From Streptomyces xiamenensis (GTDB taxonomy: Bacteria > Actinomycetota > Actinomycetes > Streptomycetales > Streptomycetaceae), in NCBI RefSeq assembly GCF_000993785.3, contig NZ_CP009922.3, forward strand, positions 4,588,001 to 4,652,000: a stretch of DNA of 64,000 nucleotides, written 5' to 3'. The notes beneath the pieces are model-generated. The model was not told where the DNA came from, did not search any database, and was given only the letters and a program-made list of their open reading frames with translations. Below, in pieces: positions 43,163 to 50,957 of this stretch. Position 1 is the first letter of the stretch. Each line of letters begins with the position of its first letter. A program made the position numbers and the translations under genes.

Positions 43163-43685
43163 CGGACGGCCCCCCGCCGGCCGTCACCGCGCGCAGCCAG
43201 GCGCCGACGCCGGCGAAGTCCGCAGCCGTGAGGCCCACCCCGGCGTCGACACGGTGGAGATGCGCCGGCCCCGGATGGTGCGCCGCCACCCACTCCCGGT
43301 CGCGCCAGGTGATCTCGTCGTCCAGCCAGACGAACGGCCGCCCGGCCGCCGTCTCGACCAGTGTCCGGGTCTTCCAGTGCAGAGGGCCGGTCCCGGGCTC
43401 CCGTGACGCGTCCGGCAGCTCGCACACGGGAAGCTCCGGCAGGCCCAGCAGCGGAGCGATCACCTCGTTGGCTTCCTCCATCCATGTGGTGGCCCACACC
43501 AGCACGCAGGGCAGCTCCAGCAGCCGCTGGCCGTCCGCCCGGTTGAGCTTGGCCAGCTGCGGATTGCCCGGGTGCGGCAGGTCCTGCGATTTCTCGCCGG
43601 CCGGTGGCAGCCGGTCCCCGCCGAAGGGCAGGAGCGTTCCGTCGATGTCCAGGAAGAGGAGCGGGAGCCCCGGGTGCTCGGTCAT
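43146..43685 (-). CDS. HAD-family protein
   Basis: 179 residues. Motif I LLFLDIDGTLLPFGGD, motif II in VLVWATTWME (Thr), and a late DDEITWRD giving the acidic motif IV; a clear motif III lysine is seen only as HWKTRTLVE. Small cap, like the 'HAD domain in Swiss Army knife RNA repair' type proteins. Probably a phosphatase; substrate unknown. It converges on the lipoprotein gene. Confidence 0.78.
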   Translation of the reverse strand: MTEHPGLPLLFLDIDGTLLPFGGDRLPPAGEKSQDLPHPGNPQLAKLNRADGQRLLELPCVLVWATTWMEEANEVIAPLLGLPELPVCELPDASREPGTGPLHWKTRTLVETAAGRPFVWLDDEITWRDREWVAAHHPGPAHLHRVDAGVGLTAADFAGVGAWLRAVTAGGGPSVSRRR

Positions 43686-43758
43686 CGCCGCACGGTACCG
43701 GCTTCCGCGCCGGGCTGTCCGCCGCCCGAGGTGGCCCTCGGGGACCGGCCCGCGGCCG

Positions 43759-44847
43759 TCATCCGGCGTCCCGCAGGCGGGCCGCCTTCAGGGCCAGGTG
43801 GAGAAGGAGCCGGTGTTCGCCGTCGGCCAGGTCCAGGCCGGTGAGTGCCTCGACCCGGGTGAGGCGGTAGTAGAGGGTCTGCCGGTGTATGCCCAGGGCG
43901 TTGGCGGTGCGGGCGGGGGAGCCGGCCTGGTCCAGGAAGATCTCGGCGGTGCGGGCCAGCTCCCGGTGGGCCGGGGCCAGCAGCGGTGCCACGGCCGGGT
44001 CGGGGGCGGCCTGCGGAAGGGTGGTGAGCAGCCGGTAGGGGCCGATCGCGTTCCAGGAGGCGATGGGTCCCAGCGCCGGTTCGGCCCGCGCGGCCCGCGC
44101 CGCGCCCAGCGCCTCCCGCCAGGCGGCGGGCAGCTCCGCCGCCACCGGACGGTCCGCGCCGATGCCCACCGCCACCTCGGGACCGCACAGCCGACCGGCC
44201 ACCGCCCGCGCCGAGGCCGGACGGACCAGCGCCGCCAGGGTGCCCTCCAGCGCGCACAGCGCCAGCGCCCCGGGCAGCGCGGGGGTGCCGTCGTTCCAGG
44301 GGAGCGCCGCGACCATGGTGAGCGGCCCGGTGCCCGCCGGGCCGAGCGCCTCCGTCAGCTCCCCGGCCGCGGCCTCCCGCTGCGGAGAGGTCAGCAGGGT
44401 GTGCAGCAGCGCCCCGAGCCGGCCGCCGAGCCCGGCCGAGCGGGCGAGCAGGCTGCCGATGCGTTCCGCCGTGGCCTGGGCATCGGCCAGCCGCACGTCG
44501 GTCAGCTCCAGCGCGCCGTCGTCGACCAGCCAGATGTACCCGTACACCACCCCGTGGTGCCGGGCGGGCAGACAGATCCGCCCCGTGCGCACCCCGGCCG
44601 CCGGGTCGGGCGGGATGCGCACCGGGCCGCGCGCCCTGGCGATGCCGAACCGCTCGAACCAGGCCCGTACCTCCACCGAGGAGCGCCGGTGCAGGATCGA
44701 GCGGGTGCGCACCGGGTCCATCACCCGGTCGTCCGCGCTGTCGTGGGCACCGAACGCGATCAGCGCGAAGTCGCGGCCCTCCAGCGTCGCCGGGGTGCCC
44801 AGACGTGCCGAGACCTCATCGATCAGCTCCTGGTAATCGGGTTCCAC
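43759..44847 (-). CDS. PucR-family regulator, probable activator of proline catabolism (PutR-like)
   Basis: 362 residues. The C terminus is the PucR/CdaR HTH (TANALGIHRQTLYYRLTRVEALTGLDL). The N-terminal half is a GAF-like sensory region (EVSARLGTPATLEGRDFAL, VYGYIWLVDDG), and the middle carries the GGDEF-like PucR segment. It is transcribed divergently from putB-putA with an inverted repeat between them; in Streptomyces a PucR-type PutR activates put genes. GTG start at 44847 with GGGAGG upstream. Confidence 0.82.
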   Translation of the reverse strand: MEPDYQELIDEVSARLGTPATLEGRDFALIAFGAHDSADDRVMDPVRTRSILHRRSSVEVRAWFERFGIARARGPVRIPPDPAAGVRTGRICLPARHHGVVYGYIWLVDDGALELTDVRLADAQATAERIGSLLARSAGLGGRLGALLHTLLTSPQREAAAGELTEALGPAGTGPLTMVAALPWNDGTPALPGALALCALEGTLAALVRPASARAVAGRLCGPEVAVGIGADRPVAAELPAAWREALGAARAARAEPALGPIASWNAIGPYRLLTTLPQAAPDPAVAPLLAPAHRELARTAEIFLDQAGSPARTANALGIHRQTLYYRLTRVEALTGLDLADGEHRLLLHLALKAARLRDAG

Positions 44848-44915
44848 CCGGCCTCCCGTCCCTCTCCCGCCGTCTCCGCGTCGCATCCGGCCGCCGTTGC
44901 GCGCACCATTCTCAT

Positions 44916-44956
44916 ACAGATGTCTGACGCGGGTGCCCCCGGCGGCAGACATCTGT
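44916..44956. promoter_or_regulatory. Inverted repeat in the put intergenic region, probable PutR site
   Basis: ACAGATGTCTG at 44916-44926 and CAGACATCTGT at 44946-44956 are perfect inverted copies, 30 bp centre to centre (about three helical turns). Each arm is itself a near palindrome (CAGA-N2-TCTG). They lie between the divergent regulator and putB starts. Confidence 0.65.
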
Positions 44957-45031
44957 TGATAGCCCGTGGGCCGGGCGCTGCCTAGGTTGCGGATAACTGA
45001 GTTCTTCCTGGTATCCGGAGGTGAGGTGCCC

Positions 45032-45961
45032 GTGCTGGGACCCGTGCTTCTCGCGGCCGCGCGCAGCGATGTCATCCGGCGGGCCGTCTCCGCCACCCCG
45101 CTGACCCGCCCGGTGGTGGACCGTTTCGTGGCCGGCGAGCGGCTCGACCAGTCGCTGACGGCGGTGCGGGAGCTGGCGGGCGCCGGGCTCGCGGTCACCC
45201 TGGACCATCTCGGCGAGGACGTCACCGACAAGGCGCAGGTGGTCCGCGCCCGGGACGCCTATCTGGCGCTGCTGGAGGCCCTGCGCGCGGAGGGCCTGGG
45301 GGAGCGGGCCGAGCTGTCGCTGAAGCTGTCCGCCTTCGGGCTGCGGCTGCCGGGCGGTGGCGAGGAGTTCGCGCACCGCGCGGTGGAGCCGGTGGTGGCG
45401 GCCGCCGCCGAGGCCGGGACCATGGTGACCCTCGACATGGAGGACCACACGGCGGTCGACGGCACCCTCACCGTGCTGGGCGCGCTGCGCGGCCGGTTCC
45501 CGCGGACCGGTGTGGCCGTGCAGTCCTACCTGTACCGCACCGAGGACGACTGCCGGGCGCTGGCCGCCACCGGCTGCCGGGTTCGGCTGGTCAAGGGCGC
45601 CTACCGGGAGCCCGCCTCCGTGGCGCACCAGGACAGGCGGCAGGTGGATCTCGCCTATGTGCGGGCCCTGCGCATCCTGCTGACCGGCGGCGGCTATCCG
45701 ATGATCGCCACCCATGACCCGCGGCTGATCGCGATCGCCGAGGAGCTCGCGCGGCGGCTGGAGCGCGCCCCCGACAGCTACGAGTTCCAGATGCTGTACG
45801 GGATCCGTACCGAGGAGCAGCTGCGGCTGGCCCGCGCCGGGCATCTGATGCGCGTGTACGTCCCGTACGGCACCGACTGGTACGGCTACTTCATGCGCCG
45901 GCTCGCCGAGCGGCCCGCCAATCTCGGCTTCTTCGCCCGTTCCCTGCTGACCCGGGGCTGA
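45032..45961 (+). CDS. putB: Proline dehydrogenase
   Basis: 309 residues. FAD barrel enzyme oxidising proline to pyrroline-5-carboxylate and feeding electrons to quinone. Motifs: LTLDHLGEDV-like AVTLDHLGEDVTDK, LSLKLSAFGL, LDMEDHTAVDGTL, VRLVKGAYREP and the substrate-binding YVPYGTDWYGYFMRRLAERP, including the RxxE-N ending. GTG 45032 is chosen because it gives the usual MLGPV terminus with GGAGGTGAG upstream; GTG 45026 is also possible. It is separated from the next gene by 34 nt. Confidence 0.93.
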   Translation: MLGPVLLAAARSDVIRRAVSATPLTRPVVDRFVAGERLDQSLTAVRELAGAGLAVTLDHLGEDVTDKAQVVRARDAYLALLEALRAEGLGERAELSLKLSAFGLRLPGGGEEFAHRAVEPVVAAAAEAGTMVTLDMEDHTAVDGTLTVLGALRGRFPRTGVAVQSYLYRTEDDCRALAATGCRVRLVKGAYREPASVAHQDRRQVDLAYVRALRILLTGGGYPMIATHDPRLIAIAEELARRLERAPDSYEFQMLYGIRTEEQLRLARAGHLMRVYVPYGTDWYGYFMRRLAERPANLGFFARSLLTRG

Positions 45962-45995
45962 GTGCCCCGCCTCTTTCCGAAGGAGACCCACGGCC

Positions 45996-47627
45996 ATGGA
46001 CGCTGTGACCCAGGTGCCGCCGCCGGTGAACGAGCCGGTGCACACCTACGCGCCCGGTTCGGCGGAGCGCGCCCGACTGGAGCGCAAGCTCAAGGAACTG
46101 TCCGAGAACCCCGTCGAGCTGCCGATGACCATCAACGGGGTCCGGCGGATGGGCGCGGGGGACCGGTTCGACGTGGTGCAGCCGCACCGGCACCGTGCCC
46201 GGCTCGGCACCTACGGCAACGCCACCCGGGCCGACGCGCAGGACGCCATCGACGCCGCGCTGGCGGCGGCCCCCGCCTGGCGGGAGCTGCCCTTCGACGA
46301 GCGGGCCGCCGTCTTCCTGAAGGCGGCCGAGCTGCTGTCCGGGCCGTGGCGGGAGACGATCGCGGCCTCCACCATGCTGGGCCAGTCCAAGACGGTGCAG
46401 CAGGCGGAGATCGACGCGCCGTGCGAGCTGATCGACTTCTGGCGCTTCAATGTGCACTTCGCCCGCGAGATCCTGGCCGAGCAGCCGCTGGTGCAGCCCA
46501 AGGGGGTGTGGAACCGTCTGGACTTCCGCCCGCTGGAGGGCTTCGTCTACGCGATCACGCCGTTCAACTTCACCGCCATCGCCGGCAATCTGCCCACCGC
46601 CCCGGCACTGATGGGCAATGTGGTGGTGTGGAAGCCGTCGCCGACCCAGACCCACTCGGCGGTGCTGCTGATGGAACTGCTGGAGGAGGCCGGGCTGCCC
46701 CCGGGCGTCATCAACCTGGTGACCGGGGACGGCAAGGAGGTCTCGGAGGTGGCGCTGCCGCACCCGGACCTGGCCGGGGTGCACTTCACCGGCTCGACCG
46801 GCACCTTCCAGTACCTGTGGCGGGAGATCGGCACCCACATCGAGCGGTACAAGGGGTACCCGCGGATCGTGGGCGAGACCGGCGGCAAGGACTTCATCGT
46901 CGCCCACCCGACCGCCGACCCGGCGGCGCTGAAGACGGCGATCACCCGGGGCGCCTTCGAGTACCAGGGCCAGAAGTGTTCGGCGGCCTCCCGGGCGTAC
47001 ATCCCGCGCTCGCTGTGGGAGGGCGGGCTGCGTGACGCGCTGGCGGCGGAGACCGAGGGCCTGACGATGGGCGACCCGAGCGACCTGTCGAACTTCATGG
47101 CCGCCGTCATCGACGAGCGGGCCTTCGCCAAGAACAAGGCGGCGATCGAGCGGGCCAAGGCCGACCCGTCGTGCGAGATCGTGGCGGGCGGCACCTGTGA
47201 CGACTCGGTCGGCTTCTTCGTGCGGCCCACGGTGCTCACCTGCTCCGACCCGGAGAACGAGGTGTTCACCACGGAGTACTTCGGCCCGATCGTCGCGGTG
47301 CACGTGTACGAGGACGACTCCTTCGACGCGATGCTGGAGCAGATGGAGTCGGTGGCCCCGTACGCGCTGACCGGCGCGGTGCTGGCCAGGGACCGGGCGG
47401 TGGCCGCCGCGGCGAGCGAGAAGCTGCGGTTCGCGGCCGGCAACTTCTATCTGAACGACCGGCCCACCGGGTCGGTCGTGGGGCAGCAGCCGTTCGGCGG
47501 GGCCCGGGCCTCGGGCACCAATGACAAGGCCGGCTCGAAGTTCAATCTGCTGCGCTGGACCTCGCCGCGCTCGCTGAAGGAGACCCAGGTTCCGGCGACC
47601 GACTACCGCTACCCCCACATGGGCTGA
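45996..47627 (+). CDS. putA: Delta-1-pyrroline-5-carboxylate dehydrogenase
   Basis: 543 residues, the PruA type. It oxidises P5C (as glutamate semialdehyde) to glutamate with NAD. Motifs: TPFNFTAIAGNLPTAPALMGN, VTGDGKEVSEVAL, HFTGSTGTF, catalytic Glu in VGETGGKDF and catalytic Cys in YQGQKCSAASRAYIP; C-terminal FGGARASGTNDKAGS. AAGGAG upstream of the ATG. Cotranscribed with putB. Confidence 0.94.
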   Translation: MDAVTQVPPPVNEPVHTYAPGSAERARLERKLKELSENPVELPMTINGVRRMGAGDRFDVVQPHRHRARLGTYGNATRADAQDAIDAALAAAPAWRELPFDERAAVFLKAAELLSGPWRETIAASTMLGQSKTVQQAEIDAPCELIDFWRFNVHFAREILAEQPLVQPKGVWNRLDFRPLEGFVYAITPFNFTAIAGNLPTAPALMGNVVVWKPSPTQTHSAVLLMELLEEAGLPPGVINLVTGDGKEVSEVALPHPDLAGVHFTGSTGTFQYLWREIGTHIERYKGYPRIVGETGGKDFIVAHPTADPAALKTAITRGAFEYQGQKCSAASRAYIPRSLWEGGLRDALAAETEGLTMGDPSDLSNFMAAVIDERAFAKNKAAIERAKADPSCEIVAGGTCDDSVGFFVRPTVLTCSDPENEVFTTEYFGPIVAVHVYEDDSFDAMLEQMESVAPYALTGAVLARDRAVAAAASEKLRFAAGNFYLNDRPTGSVVGQQPFGGARASGTNDKAGSKFNLLRWTSPRSLKETQVPATDYRYPHMG

Positions 47628-47657
47628 CCGGTCGGGAGCGGTCGGGAAACGATCGGC

Positions 47658-47698
47658 AACGGCCCCGGTGCGCACGGAAAGTGCGTGCCGGGGCCGTT
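47658..47698 (+). terminator. Hairpin terminator after putA
   Basis: Perfect 18-bp stem starting AACGGCCCCGGTGCGCAC around a 5-nt loop GGAAA, 30 nt after the putA stop. Confidence 0.85.
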
Positions 47699-47708
47699 CT
47701 CGTCTCAC

Positions 47709-47728
47709 ATACTAGGACGGTCGAGTAT
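47709..47728. promoter_or_regulatory. AT-rich imperfect palindrome in the putA-leuB gap
   Basis: ATACTAGGACGGTCGAGTAT; 8 of 10 pairs symmetrical. It lies in a locally AT-rich 60-bp stretch just beyond the put terminator and about 170 bp before the 59-codon open frame at 47901. It could be the operator or promoter of that frame. Binding protein unknown. Confidence 0.4.
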
Positions 47729-47900
47729 CTAGCGAGACATCACTGCTGAAGGCCGCTACTTTTGTAGAAGCCGACAGTGACGCTCCATCCAGCGTGCGGC
47801 GGTCGCGGCCAGGTGCAGCAGCGCGGGTGACCCCCGCCGCGCCGGCCCCACCCCCTGCGGCAGCCCTCGCCGTACCCCCACTCCCTGGAGCCGATCCGCC

Positions 47901-48080
47901 ATGGACGACACGCTCACCGTGCCCGCAGCCGAGCAGACCGCGCGGCGCACCCCCCGCGTCCCGCGCACCTCCTCCTCCGTCGCCGTCCGCGACGACGCGT
48001 CCCGGCGGTTCGCCGCCGACGCGCTCCAGCGCGCCCTGGACCGCCGGGACAACGGCGGCGCCCCGGCCGCCGCCCACTGA
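47901..48080 (+). CDS. Small hypothetical protein (59 aa) upstream of leuB
   Basis: MDDTLTVPAAEQTARRTPRV, then SSVAVRDDASRRFAADALQRALDRRDNGG and an Ala tail. Third codon positions are almost all G or C, CTGGAG lies 10 nt before the ATG, and the frame is short but clean. The composition resembles the small Arg-rich proteins next to the LAL genes. No family recognised. It ends 89 nt before leuB. Confidence 0.5.
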   Translation: MDDTLTVPAAEQTARRTPRVPRTSSSVAVRDDASRRFAADALQRALDRRDNGGAPAAAH

Positions 48081-48169
48081 TCCCACCGGGGCGCGCGCGT
48101 TCTCCCGGCCGCTGTCCGGATCGTGGACGCGGTACGTCCGCTCCCCGGACCCGACGTAAGGTCCCCTCC

Positions 48170-49222
48170 ATGGCGCGCAGCATCGATCTCGCAGTGATCC
48201 CCGGCGACGGCATCGGCCCCGAGGTGGTGGCCCAGGGCCTCAAGGTCCTCGCGGCGGCCCTCCCCTCCGACGTCAAGCTGGAGACCACCACCTACGATCT
48301 GGGCGCCAAGCGCTGGCACGCCACCGGAGAGACCCTCCCCGACGCGGACCTGGAGCGGCTGCGCGGCCACGACGCCATCCTGCTCGGCGCCATCGGCGAC
48401 CCGGGCGTCCCCTCCGGGGTGTTGGAGCGCGGCCTGCTGCTGAAGCTGCGCTTCGCGTTCGACCACTACGTGAACCTGCGCCCCTCCGTCCTGCTGCCGA
48501 ACACCACGACTCCGCTGGCCGGGAACCCGGCCATCGACTTCCTCGTGGTGCGCGAGGGCACCGAGGGCCCGTACGTCGGCAACGGCGGCTCGATGCGCAC
48601 CGGTACGCCCGCCGAGGTGGCCACCGAGGTCTCCATCAACACGGCCTACGGGGTCGAGCGCGTGGTCCGTGACGCCTTCGAGCGCGCCGCCGCCCGCCCG
48701 GCGAAGAAGCTGACCCTGGTCCACAAGAACAACGTCCTGGTGCACGCCGGCCACCTGTGGAAGAACACGGTGGACCGCGTCGCCCAGGAGTACCCGCAGG
48801 TCGCCACCGACTACCTGCACGTCGACGCCGCGACGATCTTCTTCGTCACGCAGCCCGAGCGCTTCGACGTCATCGTCACCGACAACCTCTTCGGCGACAT
48901 CCTCACCGACCTCGCCGCCGCCATCACCGGCGGCATCGGGCTCGCCGCCTCCGGGAACATCAACCCCACCGGTGCCTTCCCTTCGATGTTCGAGCCGGTG
49001 CACGGCTCCGCGCCCGACATCGCGGGCACCGGCAAGGCGGACCCCACCGCCACCGTGCTCTCCGTCGCCCTGCTGCTGCGCCACCTCGGCCACGAGGAGC
49101 AGGCGGCCCGGATCGAGGCAGCCGTGACCGCCGACCTGGCGGAGCGCGACGGCACACCGCGTGACACCGACACCATCGGGGACGCCCTCGCGGTACGCGT
49201 AGCCGGTTCCGTAACCGGCTAG
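48170..49222 (+). CDS. leuB: 3-isopropylmalate dehydrogenase
   Basis: 350 residues. Oxidative decarboxylase of leucine synthesis. VIPGDGIGPEVVAQGLKVL, LLGAIGDP, LRKxR-equivalent LLLKLRFAFDHYVNLRP, then VVREGTEGPYVGNGG, HKNNVLVHAGHLW, DNLFGDILTDLAAAI and FEPVHGSAPDIAG. The short actinobacterial form. AAGGTCCCC precedes the ATG. Confidence 0.95.
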   Translation: MARSIDLAVIPGDGIGPEVVAQGLKVLAAALPSDVKLETTTYDLGAKRWHATGETLPDADLERLRGHDAILLGAIGDPGVPSGVLERGLLLKLRFAFDHYVNLRPSVLLPNTTTPLAGNPAIDFLVVREGTEGPYVGNGGSMRTGTPAEVATEVSINTAYGVERVVRDAFERAAARPAKKLTLVHKNNVLVHAGHLWKNTVDRVAQEYPQVATDYLHVDAATIFFVTQPERFDVIVTDNLFGDILTDLAAAITGGIGLAASGNINPTGAFPSMFEPVHGSAPDIAGTGKADPTATVLSVALLLRHLGHEEQAARIEAAVTADLAERDGTPRDTDTIGDALAVRVAGSVTG

Positions 49223-49257
49223 CCCGCGGCACCGCTCACGCCACACGCACCCCCACC

Positions 49258-49286
49258 GCCGCCGGGCACACATTTCGCCCGGCGGC
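49258..49286 (+). terminator. Hairpin terminator after leuB
   Basis: GCCGCCGGGC and GCCCGGCGGC arms (10 bp, perfect) with a 9-nt loop, 35 nt after the leuB stop. No T tract. Confidence 0.6.
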
Positions 49287-49474
49287 TGGGCTTACCCGCC
49301 GCTGGGTGCCACCATCACCATCAGGACCGCCTCCCGTGCGCATGCCGAACCTCCCCGCGCGATAATCGGACGCGGGGCCGAACTGTCTCCCGATGCTCGG
49401 ACTTCCTAGTACCGCGTTCATCGGGGGGACAGGCCGGCGGTCCGCCACATCACTCAGCGAAGGACGCGCTCACC

Positions 49475-50584
49475 ATGACGACGCCGCCGATCGAATTCGA
49501 CCTCAAGCCCTCCGCCGCGCCGCTGGCGGACGCGGAGCGCGAGGCCCTGCTCGCCGCTCCCGGCTTCGGCCGTTACTTCACCGACCACATGGTCACCATC
49601 AAGTGGAGCAAGGGCCGGGGCTGGTACGACGCGCAGCTCACCCCGTACGCGCCCTTCCAGCTCGACCCGGCGAACAAGACGCTGCACTACGGGCAGGCGA
49701 TCTTCGAAGGGCTCAAGGCCTACCGGCAGCCCGACGGCTCCATCGGGGTCTTCCGCCCCGACGCCAACGCCCGCCGCTTCCAGGACTCGGCCCGCCGCCT
49801 GGCGATGCCCGAACTGCCGGTGGACACCTTCATCAAGGCCATCGACCTGCTGCTGGCCCACGACAGCGCCTGGGTGCCCGCGCACGGCGGCGAGGAGTCG
49901 CTGTACCTGCGGCCCTTCATGTTCGCCACCGAGTCCGGCCTGGGCATCAACGAGCCGGCCGGTGAATACCTCTTCGTGCTCATCGCCTCCCCGGCCGGCG
50001 CCTACTTCCCGCGCGGCGTCAAGCCGGTCTCGGTGTGGCTGTCCAAGGAGTACGTGCGCGCCGCCCCCGGCGGCACCGGCGCGGCGAAGTTCGCCGGGAA
50101 CTACGCGGCCTCCTTCCTCGCCCAGGCGGAGGCCGTCGAGCACGGCTGCGACCAGGTGGTGTGGCTGGACGCGGTCGAACGCCGCTGGGTCGAGGAGATG
50201 GGCGGCATGAACCTGTACTTCGTGCGCGGCTCGGGCGAGGACGCCACCGTGGTCACCCCGGAGCTGACCGGCACCCTGCTGGCCGGCATCGTCCGTGACT
50301 CGCTGCTGACCATCGCCGCCGACCTCGGCTACACGACGGGCGAGACCAGGATCACCACCGAGGACTGGGAGCGCGACTGCGCGGACGGCTCGCTGACCGA
50401 GACCTTCGCCTGCGGCACCGCCGCGGTGATCACCCCGGTCGGCTCCGTGAAGTCCTCCGACGCCGCCTGGACGGTCGGCGACGGGCAGCCGGGCCCGGTC
50501 ACCCTGCGGCTGCGTGAGGCGCTGCTGTCCGTCCAGCGGGGCCAGGCCCCCGACCCGCACGGCTGGATGCACCGGGTCGGCTGA
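49475..50584 (+). CDS. ilvE: Branched-chain amino-acid aminotransferase
   Basis: 369 residues, fold-type IV PLP enzyme. FTDHMVTIKWSKGRGW, LHYGQAIFEGLKAYR, PLP lysine in GTGAAKFAGNYAAS, and VEEMGGMNLYFV followed by ETFACGTAAVITPVG. Transfers amino groups between Val, Leu or Ile and 2-oxoglutarate, the last step of the pathway started by ilvB. CGAAGGACG precedes the ATG. It lies 252 nt after leuB behind its own terminator-separated promoter region (a GATAAT is present near 49360). Confidence 0.95.
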   Translation: MTTPPIEFDLKPSAAPLADAEREALLAAPGFGRYFTDHMVTIKWSKGRGWYDAQLTPYAPFQLDPANKTLHYGQAIFEGLKAYRQPDGSIGVFRPDANARRFQDSARRLAMPELPVDTFIKAIDLLLAHDSAWVPAHGGEESLYLRPFMFATESGLGINEPAGEYLFVLIASPAGAYFPRGVKPVSVWLSKEYVRAAPGGTGAAKFAGNYAASFLAQAEAVEHGCDQVVWLDAVERRWVEEMGGMNLYFVRGSGEDATVVTPELTGTLLAGIVRDSLLTIAADLGYTTGETRITTEDWERDCADGSLTETFACGTAAVITPVGSVKSSDAAWTVGDGQPGPVTLRLREALLSVQRGQAPDPHGWMHRVG

Positions 50585-50741
50585 CCCCCCGTACCCCCGC
50601 CGCGCCGGTACGGTGCGGGCCCCCGGCCCGTCCCGCACCGGCGCGGGCCGGGCCGGTGCCGGGCATGGGCATACCGCCCGACTATCGTCCGAATCGTGAG
50701 ACGCACCCGTTGGTGCGGACATCCTGTGCCACACTGGGCAC

Positions 50742-50792
50742 GTGCTCTCGATCGCCATGATTATGGGTGACGAGCGCGCCGGTCCGCAGTGA
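50742..50792 (+). CDS. Leader peptide of the cimA attenuator
   Basis: Short frame reading MLSIAMIMGDERAGPQ from GTG 50742 (or MIMGDERAGPQ from ATG 50757), with Leu and two Ile codons early. A terminator with T run follows, then cimA, the same arrangement as before ilvB. Which start is used cannot be told; no strong ribosome site is visible for either. Confidence 0.65.
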   Translation: MLSIAMIMGDERAGPQ

Positions 50793-50848
50793 TCGCCGCC
50801 CCACCCCACCCCGGGTGACGCGGCCACCGTGCCTCGACCCGCGCGCAG

Positions 50849-50876
50849 ACCTCTCGCATCCGCGAGGGGTTTTTTC
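50849..50876 (+). terminator. Attenuator terminator before cimA
   Basis: Hairpin CCTCTCGC-ATCC-GCGAGGGG followed by TTTTTT, 82 nt before the cimA start. Shape and T run mirror the ilvB attenuator at 34386-34420. Confidence 0.82.
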
Positions 50877-50957
50877 GTTTTCCGGCCCCACCACGGCCGG
50901 ACGGGAGCAGGGCAGTGGAGCCGACCACAACCGCACCCTCCGCAGGAGCCAGCCACC

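Noticed and set aside
49393..49474. Open frame MLGLPSTAFIGG before ilvE as a possible leader peptide
   Set aside because: Runs into ilvE out of frame with no stop before it, no terminator with T run, and few branched-chain codons in a row.
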